DNA of 64,000 nucleotides from Tomocerus qinae. Taxonomy: Eukaryota > Arthropoda > Collembola > Entomobryomorpha > Tomoceridae. This document shows positions 56,001-63,500 of the stretch, in pieces. The position numbers and the translations under genes were made by a program. The DNA lies in NCBI GenBank assembly GCA_020055645.1, contig CM034547.1, positions 30,938,513-31,002,512 on the forward strand, written 5' to 3'. Below the pieces are notes generated by a model. It made no database searches. It saw only the letters and a list, made by a program, of their open reading frames with translations, and was not told the origin of the DNA. Position 1 is the stretch's first letter. The number at the start of each line of letters is the position of its first letter.

Positions 56001-57562
56001 TGCCTATAAGCAATGTGCTTTTCTTTCTTCTTATTGTTAGATTTATCAGTAGCCAGTCAAGTTGAATGCAAACAGAGATAACAGAAAGCGATGTTTGCAG
56101 AGATGCTATACAGACATGAAATAAAACAACTTCATAAGTCACTTGAGACAAATTCTTGAGCGAAACTGCTTTATCTCACTATCTCTGCTCTGCAAAACTT
56201 ATTTCTATGCACGATGACTGCCTTTGTCTTTTCTAGTTAACTTATGAAATTTTAGTTTACACAGTAGGAGAAATTACACTTCTCCACCACCAAACGTTTA
56301 CCTAGCACATTCACAAGAATTAATTTAATTAACCTATTATGTTTTTGAGTCTGTAGAGTCAATGGTGTAGTCTGCTAATTGAATGCATAGAAGCAGTGAT
56401 AAGACAAAATGTCAATATGCAGAATATTCAGTTCAGATATGCAATAATATGTAAATTTATATTTCCAAACACACGTTATACATATCAGTACTATACTGTA
56501 TATATTAATTACACAAGAAAAACTAACAATCTAATTTGCAGCCTATATTCCAGAAGTATGCATAGATTTAATCTATAATTATCAAAATGAACTAATAGTA
56601 AATACAATAGTATTCAATGTAAAGTCGTGAGTTCATGGCAGAATTAAGCAATGCATCATATTCGTGAATCTGGTTATGTAGAATAATTCTTCATATTGGA
56701 GGAATAGTATTATAAGGCAATTTCGGGATAGTCTCGTGTATCAAAAAGCCATAAATAGTGTGAGTATGTTTAAGTTTATAGGAAGTAGTAGTAGATCTGA
56801 GTACATGGAGGACATAAAGTGTGTAGGGAAAAAGCATGTCTCTCTTCTGCGTAAATGAACAGTAAGCTTCGAATGCAATTTAGAATTTATTTTATTTCCT
56901 TGGGAAGCTATTGCGTAAATCCATGAACATGTGTTTAAGTTACAATAATGTGATATCTACATAAGTACAGCTGGTGGATACTTACGATTAGAAATATTTG
57001 ACACAGCAGTAGCGCTATTTCGGATAGTATTCTATGTATAAGTAAATATAGTTTATAGAGTATAGATTCAGGTCTAAATAGACACATAGAGGCTTTCGGT
57101 TGCTCTTGTCATTGCTCAGCGTTGAACAGAGAAGAAGGGAACTGTAGTATTCTATCGGACGTTGTTTATAGCCCACAATAAGTTTCAAGTAGTTTTAAAG
57201 ACTTGGGTAGTACAGGGTATACTGGGTTGAGACAAGACGGGACACAATGGGAAAACTTGAATAGGGAAAGCTATATAGGAAAAGAAATGAAATAAAGTGA
57301 AGAAGAGGAAGTTTAGTTAGATTTAGCTGTAGGCTTCTTTTACCCTGTTTGCTTTGCAGAAGGAGTGTATAACATCGCTAAGCCTCAGTTTACGGCTGTA
57401 TTTTCCCGTGGCATGTCCCAGTATATTATGCATGCACTGCTCCTGTATCACTTTACAGCAATATTGGGATGTGAATGTGAACTCACTTGCATTAGCACAT
57501 TCGAAATGTACAGCGAATAACAAGAGCATGCAGATAACGGGTAAAACATAGGAGACTAACAT
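4457..57562 (-). CDS. CSPG4: CSPG4/NG2 (kon-tiki) homologue, whole coding region, 24 exons
   Basis: Type I membrane chondroitin sulfate proteoglycan. Twenty-four exons join with matching phases into 8172 nt, 2723 residues (human about 2320). Layout: signal peptide 1-25; LamG1 about 28-186; LamG2 about 190-365; Ser/Thr-rich linker with SGSGE at 417-421; CSPG repeats about 450-2400, marked by HDGSET-type and VNDPP-type motifs; membrane segment 2430-2451; tail 2452-2723 ending QYWV. The QYWV end, GC-I-K-D-L of LamG2 and repeat spacing identify the family. Family knowledge: NG2 binds collagen VI, growth factors and, through QYWV, PDZ proteins; fly Kon acts with integrin and Grip in myotube targeting. 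Oddities: a GC-AG intron (12), a stop-free intron 21, a 26.9 kb first intron, and a tail much longer than in vertebrates. Confidence 0.95.
5145..6535 (-). CDS. CSPG4: CSPG4 exon 23 (last CSPG repeats, membrane segment, proximal tail)
   Basis: Residues 2060-2523. It starts ADVDGGKVIFYHSG after FTQ of exon 22, a typical CSPG-repeat junction. A furin-like RVKR lies at 2309-2312 (5777-5788). The membrane segment LVTVAIVVAGVLTLSLFLVV begins at 2430, followed by Arg/Cys and a Gln/Asn-rich juxtamembrane tail. Donor AG|GTAACA; the intron to exon 24 is 84 bp. Confidence 0.95.
6641..6856 (-). CDS. CSPG4: CSPG4 exon 22 (CSPG repeat)
   Basis: Residues 1988-2059, phase 0 at both ends: EHWRKLSRNDLL...SDPDTPPAHIVYEI...LQFTQ. 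This is the core of one CSPG repeat, with the DPDTPP turn common to the family. Acceptor TTGCTTACAG, donor CAG|GTACCG. Confidence 0.93.
7025..7470 (-). CDS. CSPG4: CSPG4 exon 21 (CSPG repeat)
   Basis: Residues 1839-1987. It contains GSLYYHHDDSETTSDQV, a diagnostic CSPG-repeat block, a long Ser/Thr-rich insert, and PVNDQPFQIASP at the repeat end. Donor GTATAT after PVVQ. The open frame continues through the following 168-bp intron, but splicing restores the normal repeat. Confidence 0.93.
7551..7738 (-). CDS. CSPG4: CSPG4 exon 20 (CSPG repeat boundary)
   Basis: Residues 1776-1839. The first base completes Lys of exon 19 (TASSK) and the last base begins the Val shared with exon 21. IEPLTVDEGSQVSIT is the typical opening strand of a CSPG repeat. 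Introns of 74 and 80 bp flank it. Confidence 0.93.
7813..8356 (-). CDS. CSPG4: CSPG4 exon 19 (two CSPG repeats)
   Basis: Residues 1595-1776: AVDGDSDEAHLVFYV..., FQHKGGEMKDSSFEFEVSDG, then a second repeat with LTQAPIKPENLLV and IFYEHLKP. The motif order is as in vertebrate CSPG4 repeats. Phases 1 and 2 match the neighbours. Confidence 0.94.
8456..8857 (-). CDS. CSPG4: CSPG4 exon 18 (CSPG repeat)
   Basis: Residues 1461-1595. Joining with exon 17 gives TIVVNEGNSVVLNVSHL, a canonical repeat start; then IVYNHDGSETLEDQFTVVA and IPTNDQVPRVV. Acceptor TTTCATTTCCAG, donor G|GTAAAT. Confidence 0.95.
8951..9160 (-). CDS. CSPG4: CSPG4 exon 17 (CSPG repeat end)
   Basis: Residues 1391-1461: ETEDYVTMWDQTVINDARLRYVQ, then HDSMQFDVTNG, the closing half of a CSPG repeat. 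Acceptor GATTTTTGCAG, donor G|GTAAGA. Confidence 0.93.
9161..10132 (-). other. CSPG4 intron 16
   Basis: AT-rich, no gene seen. It contains a copy of the dispersed ACTTTCAC...GTGAAAGT repeat at 9895-9948. Confidence 0.85.
10133..10298 (-). CDS. CSPG4: CSPG4 exon 16 (CSPG repeat start)
   Basis: Residues 1336-1391: ANVSVVVNENSSAIIS, then IPPTDIVYTLTRPPRHGYLAV, the first half of a CSPG repeat (the PPRHGYL pattern is typical). Acceptor TTAACTACAG, donor CATG|GTAAGA. Confidence 0.93.
10299..11757 (-). other. CSPG4 intron 15
   Basis: 1459 bp, AT-rich. No coding sequence, RNA gene or clear repeat seen. Confidence 0.85.
11758..11952 (-). CDS. CSPG4: CSPG4 exon 15 (CSPG repeat middle)
   Basis: Residues 1271-1335, phase 0 at both ends: VNETEVRNFSLGQMGTRLVFY...DGFRFEAVVDGV. 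Joined to exon 14 it reads SPQHGIITVNETEVRNFSL, a repeat core. The donor is CAA|GTACGG. Confidence 0.92.
11953..12508 (-). other. CSPG4 intron 14
   Basis: 556 bp. Short open frames run over from the flanking exons only; nothing else seen. Confidence 0.85.
12509..12693 (-). CDS. CSPG4: CSPG4 exon 14 (CSPG repeat start)
   Basis: Residues 1209-1270: GTLEISAGDAWLRI...TDESIRIETNLD, then ILQSPQHGIIT. Phase-1 acceptor GTGATACAG joins exon 13 through a Gly codon; donor ACC|GTTAGT. Confidence 0.92.
12694..15883 (-). other. CSPG4 intron 13, with foldback element
   Basis: 3190 bp. It holds the 766-bp inverted-repeat element 14089-14854. The rest is AT-rich without a supported gene; the open frames at 15.0-15.4 kb have no recognisable product. 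Confidence 0.85.
14089..14854. mobile_element. Foldback / MITE-like inverted-repeat element 1
   Basis: The left arm starts AATTGAGCCTTTTATACGAT and the right arm ends with its reverse complement. Arms run about 14089-14364 and 14554-14854 with small indels, around a loop of about 190 bp. The loop has its own smaller hairpin. No coding capacity. The outermost four bases are AATT on both sides, so a 4-bp palindromic target site or simply the arm ends are both possible; no other target-site duplication is evident. The superfamily is unknown. Confidence 0.85.
15884..17088 (-). CDS. CSPG4: CSPG4 exon 13 (about three CSPG repeats)
   Basis: Residues 807-1209, a 1205-bp uninterrupted exon. It contains DVATEDEFSFHVSLS, ITQPPRLGQLLF, YRHDGSETPRDKIELVAW, NNHPPARAPHA and FKHEGSDSHGSLPYWVTDA. 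Acceptor CTAATTTACAG; donor G|GTATGC. Its GC content is higher than that of the surrounding introns. Confidence 0.95.
17089..17584 (-). other. CSPG4 intron 12 (GC-AG type)
   Basis: 496 bp, donor GCAAGA and acceptor CTAATTTACAG. No gene seen inside. Confidence 0.8.
17585..17944 (-). CDS. CSPG4: CSPG4 exon 12 (CSPG repeat; GC donor)
   Basis: Residues 687-807: YVDGGLSSSKMAVKVTDG, then VEYHVISPPKAGILQL and QLDLQAARLRYLLQRP. It ends CCC AG before a non-canonical donor GCAAGA. Phase 2 then joins T GAT GTT of exon 13 to give QRPSDVATEDEFSF, the expected repeat continuity. No GT donor with a suitable phase lies nearby. Confidence 0.9.
18145..18335 (-). CDS. CSPG4: CSPG4 exon 11 (CSPG repeat)
   Basis: Residues 624-687: GTKVRLLPEVITSLDPDTVADDL, then SFSQADLQNGHVW, a CSPG repeat with its F-S-Q-A-D-L motif. 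Acceptor TTCTTAACAG, donor TG|GTGAGA. Confidence 0.93.
18436..18531 (-). CDS. CSPG4: CSPG4 exon 10 (CSPG repeat linker)
   Basis: A 96-bp phase-0 exon, residues 592-623: DARVLTLPVEITAVNDPPEI...LRLAQ. VNDPP is the inter-repeat turn. It is too short to show as an open frame but has clean splice sites (TTTATAG acceptor, CAG|GTAACT donor). Confidence 0.93.
18738..18944 (-). CDS. CSPG4: CSPG4 exon 9 (first CSPG repeat)
   Basis: Residues 523-591: a Ser/Gly-rich insert, then ESFSLLDVGAGRVRYWHNG and ENSRDSIELVLK. This aligns with the F-T-L-L-D-V region of the first vertebrate CSPG repeat. Phase 0 at both ends. Confidence 0.93.
19041..19556 (-). CDS. CSPG4: CSPG4 exon 8 (LamG2 end, Ser/Thr linker, first CSPG repeat start)
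   Basis: Residues 351-522. Acceptor TTGTGTAG then GGG TGC ATT: GCIKDL is the conserved closing strand of a LamG domain. A Ser/Thr/Asn-rich linker follows with SGSGE (residues 417-421, 19344-19358), a plausible glycosaminoglycan attachment site. GVQVAEGDSVIITPRHL then opens the first CSPG repeat. Confidence 0.94.
19557..21741 (-). other. CSPG4 intron 7
   Basis: 2185 bp between LamG2 exons. It contains the perfect 17-bp-stem hairpin at 19955-19992. No supported gene. Confidence 0.85.
19955..19992. repeat. Perfect short hairpin
   Basis: GTTTTAATGTAGAGTTG, a 4-base loop GATA, then its exact reverse complement. The stem is 17 bp without mismatch. It may be a remnant of a small inverted-repeat transposon or an intronic RNA hairpin; it is too short for a normal pre-miRNA. 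Confidence 0.9.
21742..21912 (-). CDS. CSPG4: CSPG4 exon 7 (LamG2)
   Basis: Residues 294-350: VSPSLLSVMVDNETW...DVSEMIYLGAEDTKRGKL...DQSFI. Phase 0 at both ends; donor ATT|GTAAGT. It joins exon 8 so that the LamG GC-I-K-D-L strand follows directly. Confidence 0.92.
21913..23109 (-). other. CSPG4 intron 6
   Basis: 1197 bp, AT-rich; short open frames without recognisable products. Nothing else seen. Confidence 0.85.
23110..23202 (-). CDS. CSPG4: CSPG4 exon 6 (LamG2)
   Basis: A 93-bp exon, residues 263-293: VRLTAEMGSGPIQVQ, then ISDHQWHSVSFR, the W-H-x-V core of a LamG domain. Acceptor GAGTGTAG, donor AGG|GTAAGT. Confidence 0.92.
23203..24152 (-). other. CSPG4 intron 5
   Basis: 950 bp; no gene or clear repeat seen. 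Confidence 0.85.
24153..24380 (-). CDS. CSPG4: CSPG4 exon 5 (LamG2 start)
   Basis: Residues 187-262: IDGVSWSCSEEFEA closes LamG1 and leads into SRQGTLVKMNVRPMEDHGLI...YLALELHRGK of LamG2. The W-S-C-S-x-E-F block is a CSPG4-family signature. Phase 0 at both ends. Confidence 0.93.
24381..25373 (-). other. CSPG4 intron 4
   Basis: 993 bp; contains an ACTTTCAC...GTGAAAGT repeat copy at 24662-24708. No gene seen. Confidence 0.85.
25374..25551 (-). CDS. CSPG4: CSPG4 exon 4 (LamG1 end)
   Basis: Residues 127-186: LNIHFGIWLGGLAGF, then LPSFRGCMSHITYNAEDVLL, the C-terminal strands of LamG1. Acceptor CCCTAG with one base completing Lys127; donor CAA|GTAAAA. Confidence 0.92.
25552..28573 (-). other. CSPG4 intron 3
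   Basis: 3022 bp, AT-rich. No supported gene, RNA or mobile element. Confidence 0.85.
28574..28713 (-). CDS. CSPG4: CSPG4 exon 3 (LamG1)
   Basis: A 140-bp exon, residues 81-127: VHINLGAGETEIASEAP, then MKWHSVNLTRRGSQLTIEVD, a textbook LamG core. It shows no separate open frame of note; it was identified from splice sites (ATATGTAG acceptor, AA|GTAAGT donor) and phase. Confidence 0.92.
28714..30380 (-). other. CSPG4 intron 2
   Basis: 1667 bp, AT-rich. No supported feature inside. Confidence 0.85.
30381..30544 (-). CDS. CSPG4: CSPG4 exon 2 (LamG1 start)
   Basis: Residues 26-80: SFFGSSHVSVRLQEA...SMLFLAAG...CLLVLDAGRLK. SFFG near the mature N-terminus and LLAAG-type strands match the start of vertebrate CSPG4. 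Acceptor TTTATTACAG leaves TA to complete a codon begun in exon 1 (phase 1). Confidence 0.93.
38190..38589 (+). repeat. 5' LTR
   Basis: 400 bp, TG...CA ends. It contains a palindrome GTTGTTT-GG-AAACAAC at 38224-38239 and a TATA box (TATATAAATA) at 38304-38313, the likely U3 promoter. Confidence 0.93.
38304..38313 (+). promoter_or_regulatory. LTR TATA box
   Basis: TATATAAATA about 115 bp into the LTR; the same site occurs in the 3' LTR at 40924-40933. The position suits a U3 promoter. No start site can be proved from the sequence. Confidence 0.55.
38592..38607 (+). other. Putative primer-binding site
   Basis: TGGGGGCCGGTCCAAC begins two bases after the LTR. The TGG start pairs with a tRNA CCA end. 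The first seven bases match a tRNA-Pro-type site, but the rest does not, so the primer tRNA is uncertain. Confidence 0.6.
40399..40463 (+). repeat. Three tandem units of about 21 bp inside the LTR element
   Basis: GGATTATTGTCGTACGAGAA recurs three times with one or two changes (CTGTCGAACGAG in the middle unit). It lies in the 3' part of the element interior. Confidence 0.8.
40797..40806 (+). other. Polypurine tract
   Basis: GGAGGGGGAG ends three bases before the 3' LTR, the expected place of the plus-strand primer. Confidence 0.7.
40810..41209 (+). repeat. 3' LTR
   Basis: 400 bp; reading it against the 5' LTR I found no difference. It is followed directly by GCAC, the target-site duplication. 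Confidence 0.93.
49628..50071. mobile_element. Foldback / MITE-like element 2, TTAA-bounded
   Basis: Arms 49628-49808 and 49883-50071 are near-perfect reverse complements around a 74-bp loop. Both ends read TTAA then GGTTGCTCA. TTAA could be a piggyBac-type target duplication, though the GGTTGC terminus differs from the usual CCC ends, so TTAA may just be part of the arms. It has no coding capacity. Confidence 0.88.
54189..54954. mobile_element. Foldback element 3 with C-run / G-run arms
   Basis: Arms about 54189-54454 and 54676-54954, loop about 220 bp. The ends match as CCTAA-T/A-ACCCCCCGAGTTCG. The outer 130 bp of each arm carries eight or so C-runs (G-runs in the right arm) spaced about every 15-20 bp, with repeated TTCGAATACCCC-type units; the inner arm is AT-rich. 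No coding capacity and no clear target-site duplication (TA is possible). I do not recognise the family. Confidence 0.88.
57487..57562 (-). CDS. CSPG4: CSPG4 exon 1 (signal peptide), inferred
   Basis: ATG at 57562-57560 opens 25 codons, MLVSYVLPVICMLLLFAVHF then ECANA, followed by one base and a consensus donor A|GTGAGT. It is a textbook signal peptide: a hydrophobic core and an A-N-A end obeying the AXA cleavage rule. The required phase (1) matches exon 2, giving ...CANA-ISFFGSSH, with SFFG directly after cleavage as in vertebrate CSPG4. With this exon the total is 8172 nt, a multiple of three. It rests on inference across 26.9 kb; another first exon, or extra UTR exons further upstream, are possible. 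Confidence 0.78.
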
Positions 57563-60500
57563 ATGAATCCAATTCGTTGCTCCCTTACTTTCTCCTATCG
57601 GTATAGCATCAGAGTAAGACTGAATCTTTCCACTTCTGGATATTCTGTCCTGTTCGCTCGTTTCTCCAGGATATAGTACAAGAATAAGAGTTAGTCTAGT
57701 ATCACTTTGCTACACTACACTACAGTACACCGAGTGAAAGTAAAGAGAAAGCAGACAGCCTGTGCATTATTTCATGTATGGTCGACAGTGGAGGACATGA
57801 GCCCATTATTTATGGTCTACCGCAACACATTGTGCAATAGCCCCGACCCACCGACCAAATATATTTCCTTTAATACCCACACACTTTATATCTTATACCA
57901 AATATAACTTAACTAGTTCAACTTCAGTGCTAGGCAGATGCGTTCACTTCCCCGTGCTATTTCCTACTTACACTACTTATACTACAGCTCTTGCATAAAA
58001 AGGTATCTACATAGGAGACAGTTTTCTTTCTCTCTCCTCCGCTCTATAAACCCTTCTACCTTTATAGAGTTTCCTCTTGTATTTTGTTATTTTTGATTCC
58101 GCATAACTAATAGGATGCTATAGGCCCATACAGTCCCTCTTAAGTAGAATGGATATCTTTTCCCCTTCAATCTCATATTTGCTCTTTCTCATATTCATAA
58201 ACTTGGAAACGCAAATAGAGTGTTCATGCCATGCTTATGGGGAATTCAGTCACATTGCTAAATTGTCGTTCAGTCATCTGGAAAAGTACCTACATATAGT
58301 GCACACACGGAAAATTCCAAGAATTTCCTACAGTGTAACACCAGACACTCAGTAATTCTCCTTCCCACTGGAATGCACAAGGAATGCAGATTTTCTTTCA
58401 ATTTGCCATCTTCTCTAAAATTCTTTTCTAATGAGACTCATTGTCATTTTTCCAGAAAACAAATCACAAGAAAAGACAGTAATTTACACAGCCTAGACTT
58501 TGCTAGGAGCATGCCCTACTAAGTTTAAATCCATTTTAAGAAGTTCCAACGTGCATATGCTTTAAGTAGGTAAATGACACATTGTCCTATACTGCTCCTG
58601 ATTGTATAATTGTCCCGCCATCTCATTTTTGCAAAGGTGGTATATATAATCAATAATTTCGCACGTCCACTAGACTGTGAAAATGAGAAATGTTTAAAGT
58701 TTAGGCTAAGCTTAAAGAAAAATATTTTCGAGGAACTCTAAGTAGAATTTTATTTCATCTCCTAGTTTGTACTAAACTATACCACTTGCTGTACTATATT
58801 GCTATGTATTACGTTTTCTTAGAAACAAGGCGCATCATTCGCAAACTCGGATATTGTCCATGTGTTGAGTAATCCAAATGTAATATAGTTAATATTCTAA
58901 GAAATGTAGTTGTGTACTTACATGCTTATTATTGCGTAGTTGACAGTTTTGTTTGTCCTACTACGAGGTCATAACATTCCCTTGAGCAATTTTCATTTTC
59001 TTTGTGTTAATATTACATACTTTGAAGTTTGCTTTACTTCGTCACAATCCGTTCCTGCAGTATTACATCGGCTGTTAATTAGGAGTACATCGTTAGTTAT
59101 CTTGTAGTATAAGCTGTCTTGATTTGAACTCCTTTGGTAACATTAATTAAACAATTTACTTGATCTAACCAGCTTCAAATAAGAAAATTACTATTGCATG
59201 CCATTCGTGATGCAATTTTCAGTATTTAGTTAACCTAGTAAAGGTCTAAACGACCAGTGTAACGGTATTGTAAGTGTCCTGGGAATACACTAGATTCTAA
59301 TGCACTACTGCAGATTAAATTCAGCTGTGCAGTGAACAACTACTCAAGGATTTAAGAAGTAGAACTGGTATGATGTTAAATGTGTTAATTGCCCAAAGGT
59401 GTTTGCCAGACTGGAAATACACGTGTTAACTTGTGAATCTATTTTTCATTACAATGTAGTGCGTTATTATTACATAAGGAAAGGTTAGCGTGGGTAGCTT
59501 TCTTCATGGAAGTAATCATATCCTGAAACCTCTTTGTCACGAGAAGATCAAATAACAAATAAATAGATTTTTGACGGAAGTGAAACACATTATATGCTGA
59601 GCCTACTTACTTATGTAACGTGTGTATGCATAGTAGGTAGCATTTCTCTTGAGGGTTTTGGTTTTGGGATAAAGAGTAGGAAGAATAAATATGGCTACGT
59701 AACTCTATGGACATCTATAATAAAATACATGGGAAAGGGACAGTTCCACGAAAACGTTGAAAGAGGTTATATCGACTTTCTTTATTCTGCATAAATATAT
59801 ATAGAGCTGCATAGCTCTTTCTGAACGGTGTGTGTTACATTGTAGTTGGACTCATTGTACTGGAAAAATTCCAAGGACAATTGCATAAAGATTCTCACAA
59901 GATGCAAATATAACATAAGCCTACAAGTAGTTGTGCTTTGTTTCACATACCTTGCACACTGTATGTACTTCTCTTATAGTATATATTATATAGTTGAGAC
60001 TTATAAAAGAGTTAGATTCAAAGAGCGAGCTGGAGACTTGGCTATGTACACAGTACACAAGTCGCAGGGAAAGCGAAATATATTGTGCTCTTTGCTGCTC
60101 GTTCCCTGCTTTGCTATTCCTGTTTTATTTTTTGTCAGAGAGAAGTTAAAGTAAAGAGAGCTTCTTATGCAGACTTTTGGAATTTACATATATACGTTTC
60201 TAATAAATATTTCATGGACGGAGAAAGAGTAAGGAAATCGCTTCGTGGACCCGGACTACCCTTGCAACGACTTGTACATACATACATGTGTACAATAGTA
60301 TACAGTCTAAGTAAAGTCTTACATTTTAAGTTAGTCAAGTCAAACCAAGTCAAATTGCCAAACCGAACCGATAAGTACCTTCTCTCCACACACACTCACA
60401 TAGCATCTACCACTATATTATTGCTTATCAGAAATACCAAAACAGTCACTAGACTACACCTTATCCTTATGTATCAACATGAATTTAAAGGTGTAGGGAA

Positions 60501-63500
60501 ATGGAGGGTATATGAGAGAGGAATGGGCTAAAGTAGGTACCACTTAATCCCATAGTGTATAAAATTATACGTTATCCATAGAGTCACCATGAAAGTATCT
60601 GCGTATACAAAATAACTTAAAATATTCTATCTATGGTATCCATTACCAATTCACAAAGTCACCACATGCATTCAGAGAAGGAACCAATTTATTCAGATAT
60701 CTAATAAATATAGACCGTTTACGTAAATGCTATATATACAAACTCATTCCGACTAGGAGAAAACAACATCTGATATGAAATACTTTTGGCAGGAAGTCTT
60801 ATAAGTAATGAATGTTAGAATTCTAGCAATGAATACCTAACAAGCTTATCGTTCTAGGAAAACTGAGATTGGATAAGTGCAATTGTATTGATATTATTAG
60901 ACCTGAAGGATTTATTTTATTCAAGGAAAATCTGCAGTTGTCAGTAAAAAGGAAATCCACTTTTGTGGGACCTTGAATTAAATTTTAAACAAATAATAGA
61001 TCAGGGAGAGAGGGACCATATTTTATTGTGGTTTTCAATCGGACCACTTTGTCAACGGTTTAGCTGAGCCAATTTAAAAGTTATTATTGAAGACAAACAG
61101 AAAGCTGAAAAGGAGACAGTGTTTGACAGACAAAAGAATTTTGGTAAGCCTTGAGGAGGATAAAAACTGCAGTTACATAAAATGAAATATTTTGTATTTA
61201 TTTGTACAGTTCTACATACTTACTAAGCTATTCAAGTGAAATGCTACAATGTAAACTTTTAAAGTTAAAGGAAGTCTGAGGAAAAGAGTTGAGATAAAGA
61301 GGTGGATGTAATAGAAAAATAGTAGTTCAGGATGCACCAATAGCCCAGTGCTGATAGAAAAGAGAAAGTAATAGCAATAGTGAATAGATTATGGGAATTG
61401 AGAGGAAAAGGAGAAAGAAGCAAAGAAAACTGGAGAATGCAAAGGAAGTTGGTGTATAAGATTGCTTTGCAATGCAACGTATTGCTTCAGCTATCCCTCT
61501 GTAAAGAAATAGTCGGCCTACTCTAGCATAACAAGGCGTAACGTAGTAAACGTAGCGAGATGTAATGCAATATTATGGTGGGTACTATTATAGCATTAAA
61601 GTGTATACTTTACTATCTAGGGAGGTATAAGGAAAGCAAAACAGAGTGAAGTATAGATGAATGGTGAAGTTGTGAAGCTGAGTCCAAGTAAGGACAAGCC
61701 TCAAAGTAGACGAAGTGGGCATGGAAGCGGAAAACGAATTGAAAAACTTTTCGTCTGCTACTTTTCCACCGAGAAGATAAACTGCTCATCTGCTTCTCTA
61801 TCACATCACAGGATTCTATCTTCTTCTATCCCGTTGCAGAAGGAAGTGTGTACAATAGTAGGCTACTCGCTAATACATCCTGTGTATAGAGACCCTCTTC
61901 AACATCCCTTTTAATATATAGAAACACTTTTGTAAACGTAAATACCGAAAAAGAGAGAAAATAGAGGAGAGGACAGTTTTACGCAGTTGAGCTAAGGTAA
62001 GTGCCCTGACTGACTTTCTGTACTTTTATTATGTTATTTTGCTTTTCTTAGATCCCCTGTGCCTTCCAACTCTCATTTCCTATCACTTCATCAGTCCAAC
62101 TCTTCTCCTCAACTTTCTCCAGACTTTCTCCACGAATTCATCATCAATTTCGCCAAATATTTATATATTTCTTAGTTATACTCCCTTTTAATAACTTTAT
62201 TGACAAGAGAGAAACTACGAGATAATAATCGTTTATATTTACAAGACTATTAAGGCAGAAGGACAAATATGTGAGTATGACTATTAAACGAGCTGTAGAG
62301 TGCCATTTCGTTGACTTCATAGCATTCCTTCCTTCTCTATCTCATTTCTCTCCCAATTGAGTTGCATACATACCCAGTTACCCTAGACGTCCTATGATGG
62401 TGATATAAATTGCATAACATGCAAAAGGAATGATCCATAAAACCCTGATGACATTACACTCTTGAATAGACATACAGACATGCATTATAAGGCCATAACT
62501 TCCAGACACAAAATGTAATAAAGTCGAAAGAACTTTCTCAAAAGGGAAGAATATACTTTACTCCTAGATTTATAAGCTCTTCCCAGCCATGTGACTACAT
62601 TTCCCTTTCCTTAACTCTGCCACATGCAAAATAGCCTCCCAATAGTCCCAACACGCATTGATCTCATCTTCTTGTACAAATTATAGAGCAGTTCAATTAA
62701 ATGATAGGATTGGATTCCTACACATGTACCTCGTAAGGCGAATCAAAACAACAAAAAGAACCATATCTACATAAAAGATTTTCTTTTCAAACAAATTTCT
62801 TAATGTTAATATGGAAAATCGCATTAATGCTATTACCCTTCTCTCAATGGTATAGATATTATTTCTTTCCTCCTCCGTATTATTTATTCAATCCAATCTT
62901 AACAAAAAGAGATTCTGGAACGCACTGGTTATATAACAAGAGAACTTTCTCCAACAAAACTGTCAACGACTCCGTTCAACTTTGCTTTCGTTTAGTTTGG
63001 CAGTTTGTCTTTGGTTTAGTTGAAAGTTGAGATCTTTTTCTCTTATTACTCCTCCGTTTCCAAGCCATGAACCTATTCCAACCGGTTCAAGCAAGAATCT
63101 GAAGAAATGGATATGCTCTTTCCCTTTATAGTCATGGTGGACATCCTTACAAAAGACGAATCAATTTAGTTATGCTTTACTTATGACGACCTACTGACAA
63201 TTCTTCTTCAGCTTTCTTCCCATTACTCCCAAGACTTCTATCACTAAAAGTACCATAAATTTCTTTACTACTATTCCTTTGTTATTTAGTTGCTTCGTCA
63301 AACAAGTTTATACTTGACAACTTACATAACATTGTAAACATGTTATTATGAGCAAAAATATCTTCACTATGTAAATGTCAGCAATTTTATGACCTGATAC
63401 TTGTTAACATACCACTAAAAATAGTTTCCACCAATAATATAAACCGATATCAGTATGTCTAGATGTCACTTAACATTGCAACTTTCTATTAATTCCATAA

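Larger units (their letters stand above)
30545..57486 (-). other. CSPG4 intron 1 (26.9 kb)
   Basis: It depends on exon 1 being correct. It holds the LTR element (38190-41209) and two foldback elements (49628-50071 and 54189-54954). Elsewhere it is AT-rich with short open frames on both strands that resemble no protein. Simple repeats: (GA)n at 35407-35422, (TAG)n at 42823-42839, (GTGA)n at 45721-45736. No nested gene is supported. Confidence 0.75.

Noticed and set aside
59846..60531. Plus-strand open frames of 102 and 148 codons upstream of CSPG4
   Set aside because: No recognisable domain, no splice partners, composition like the flanking non-coding DNA.
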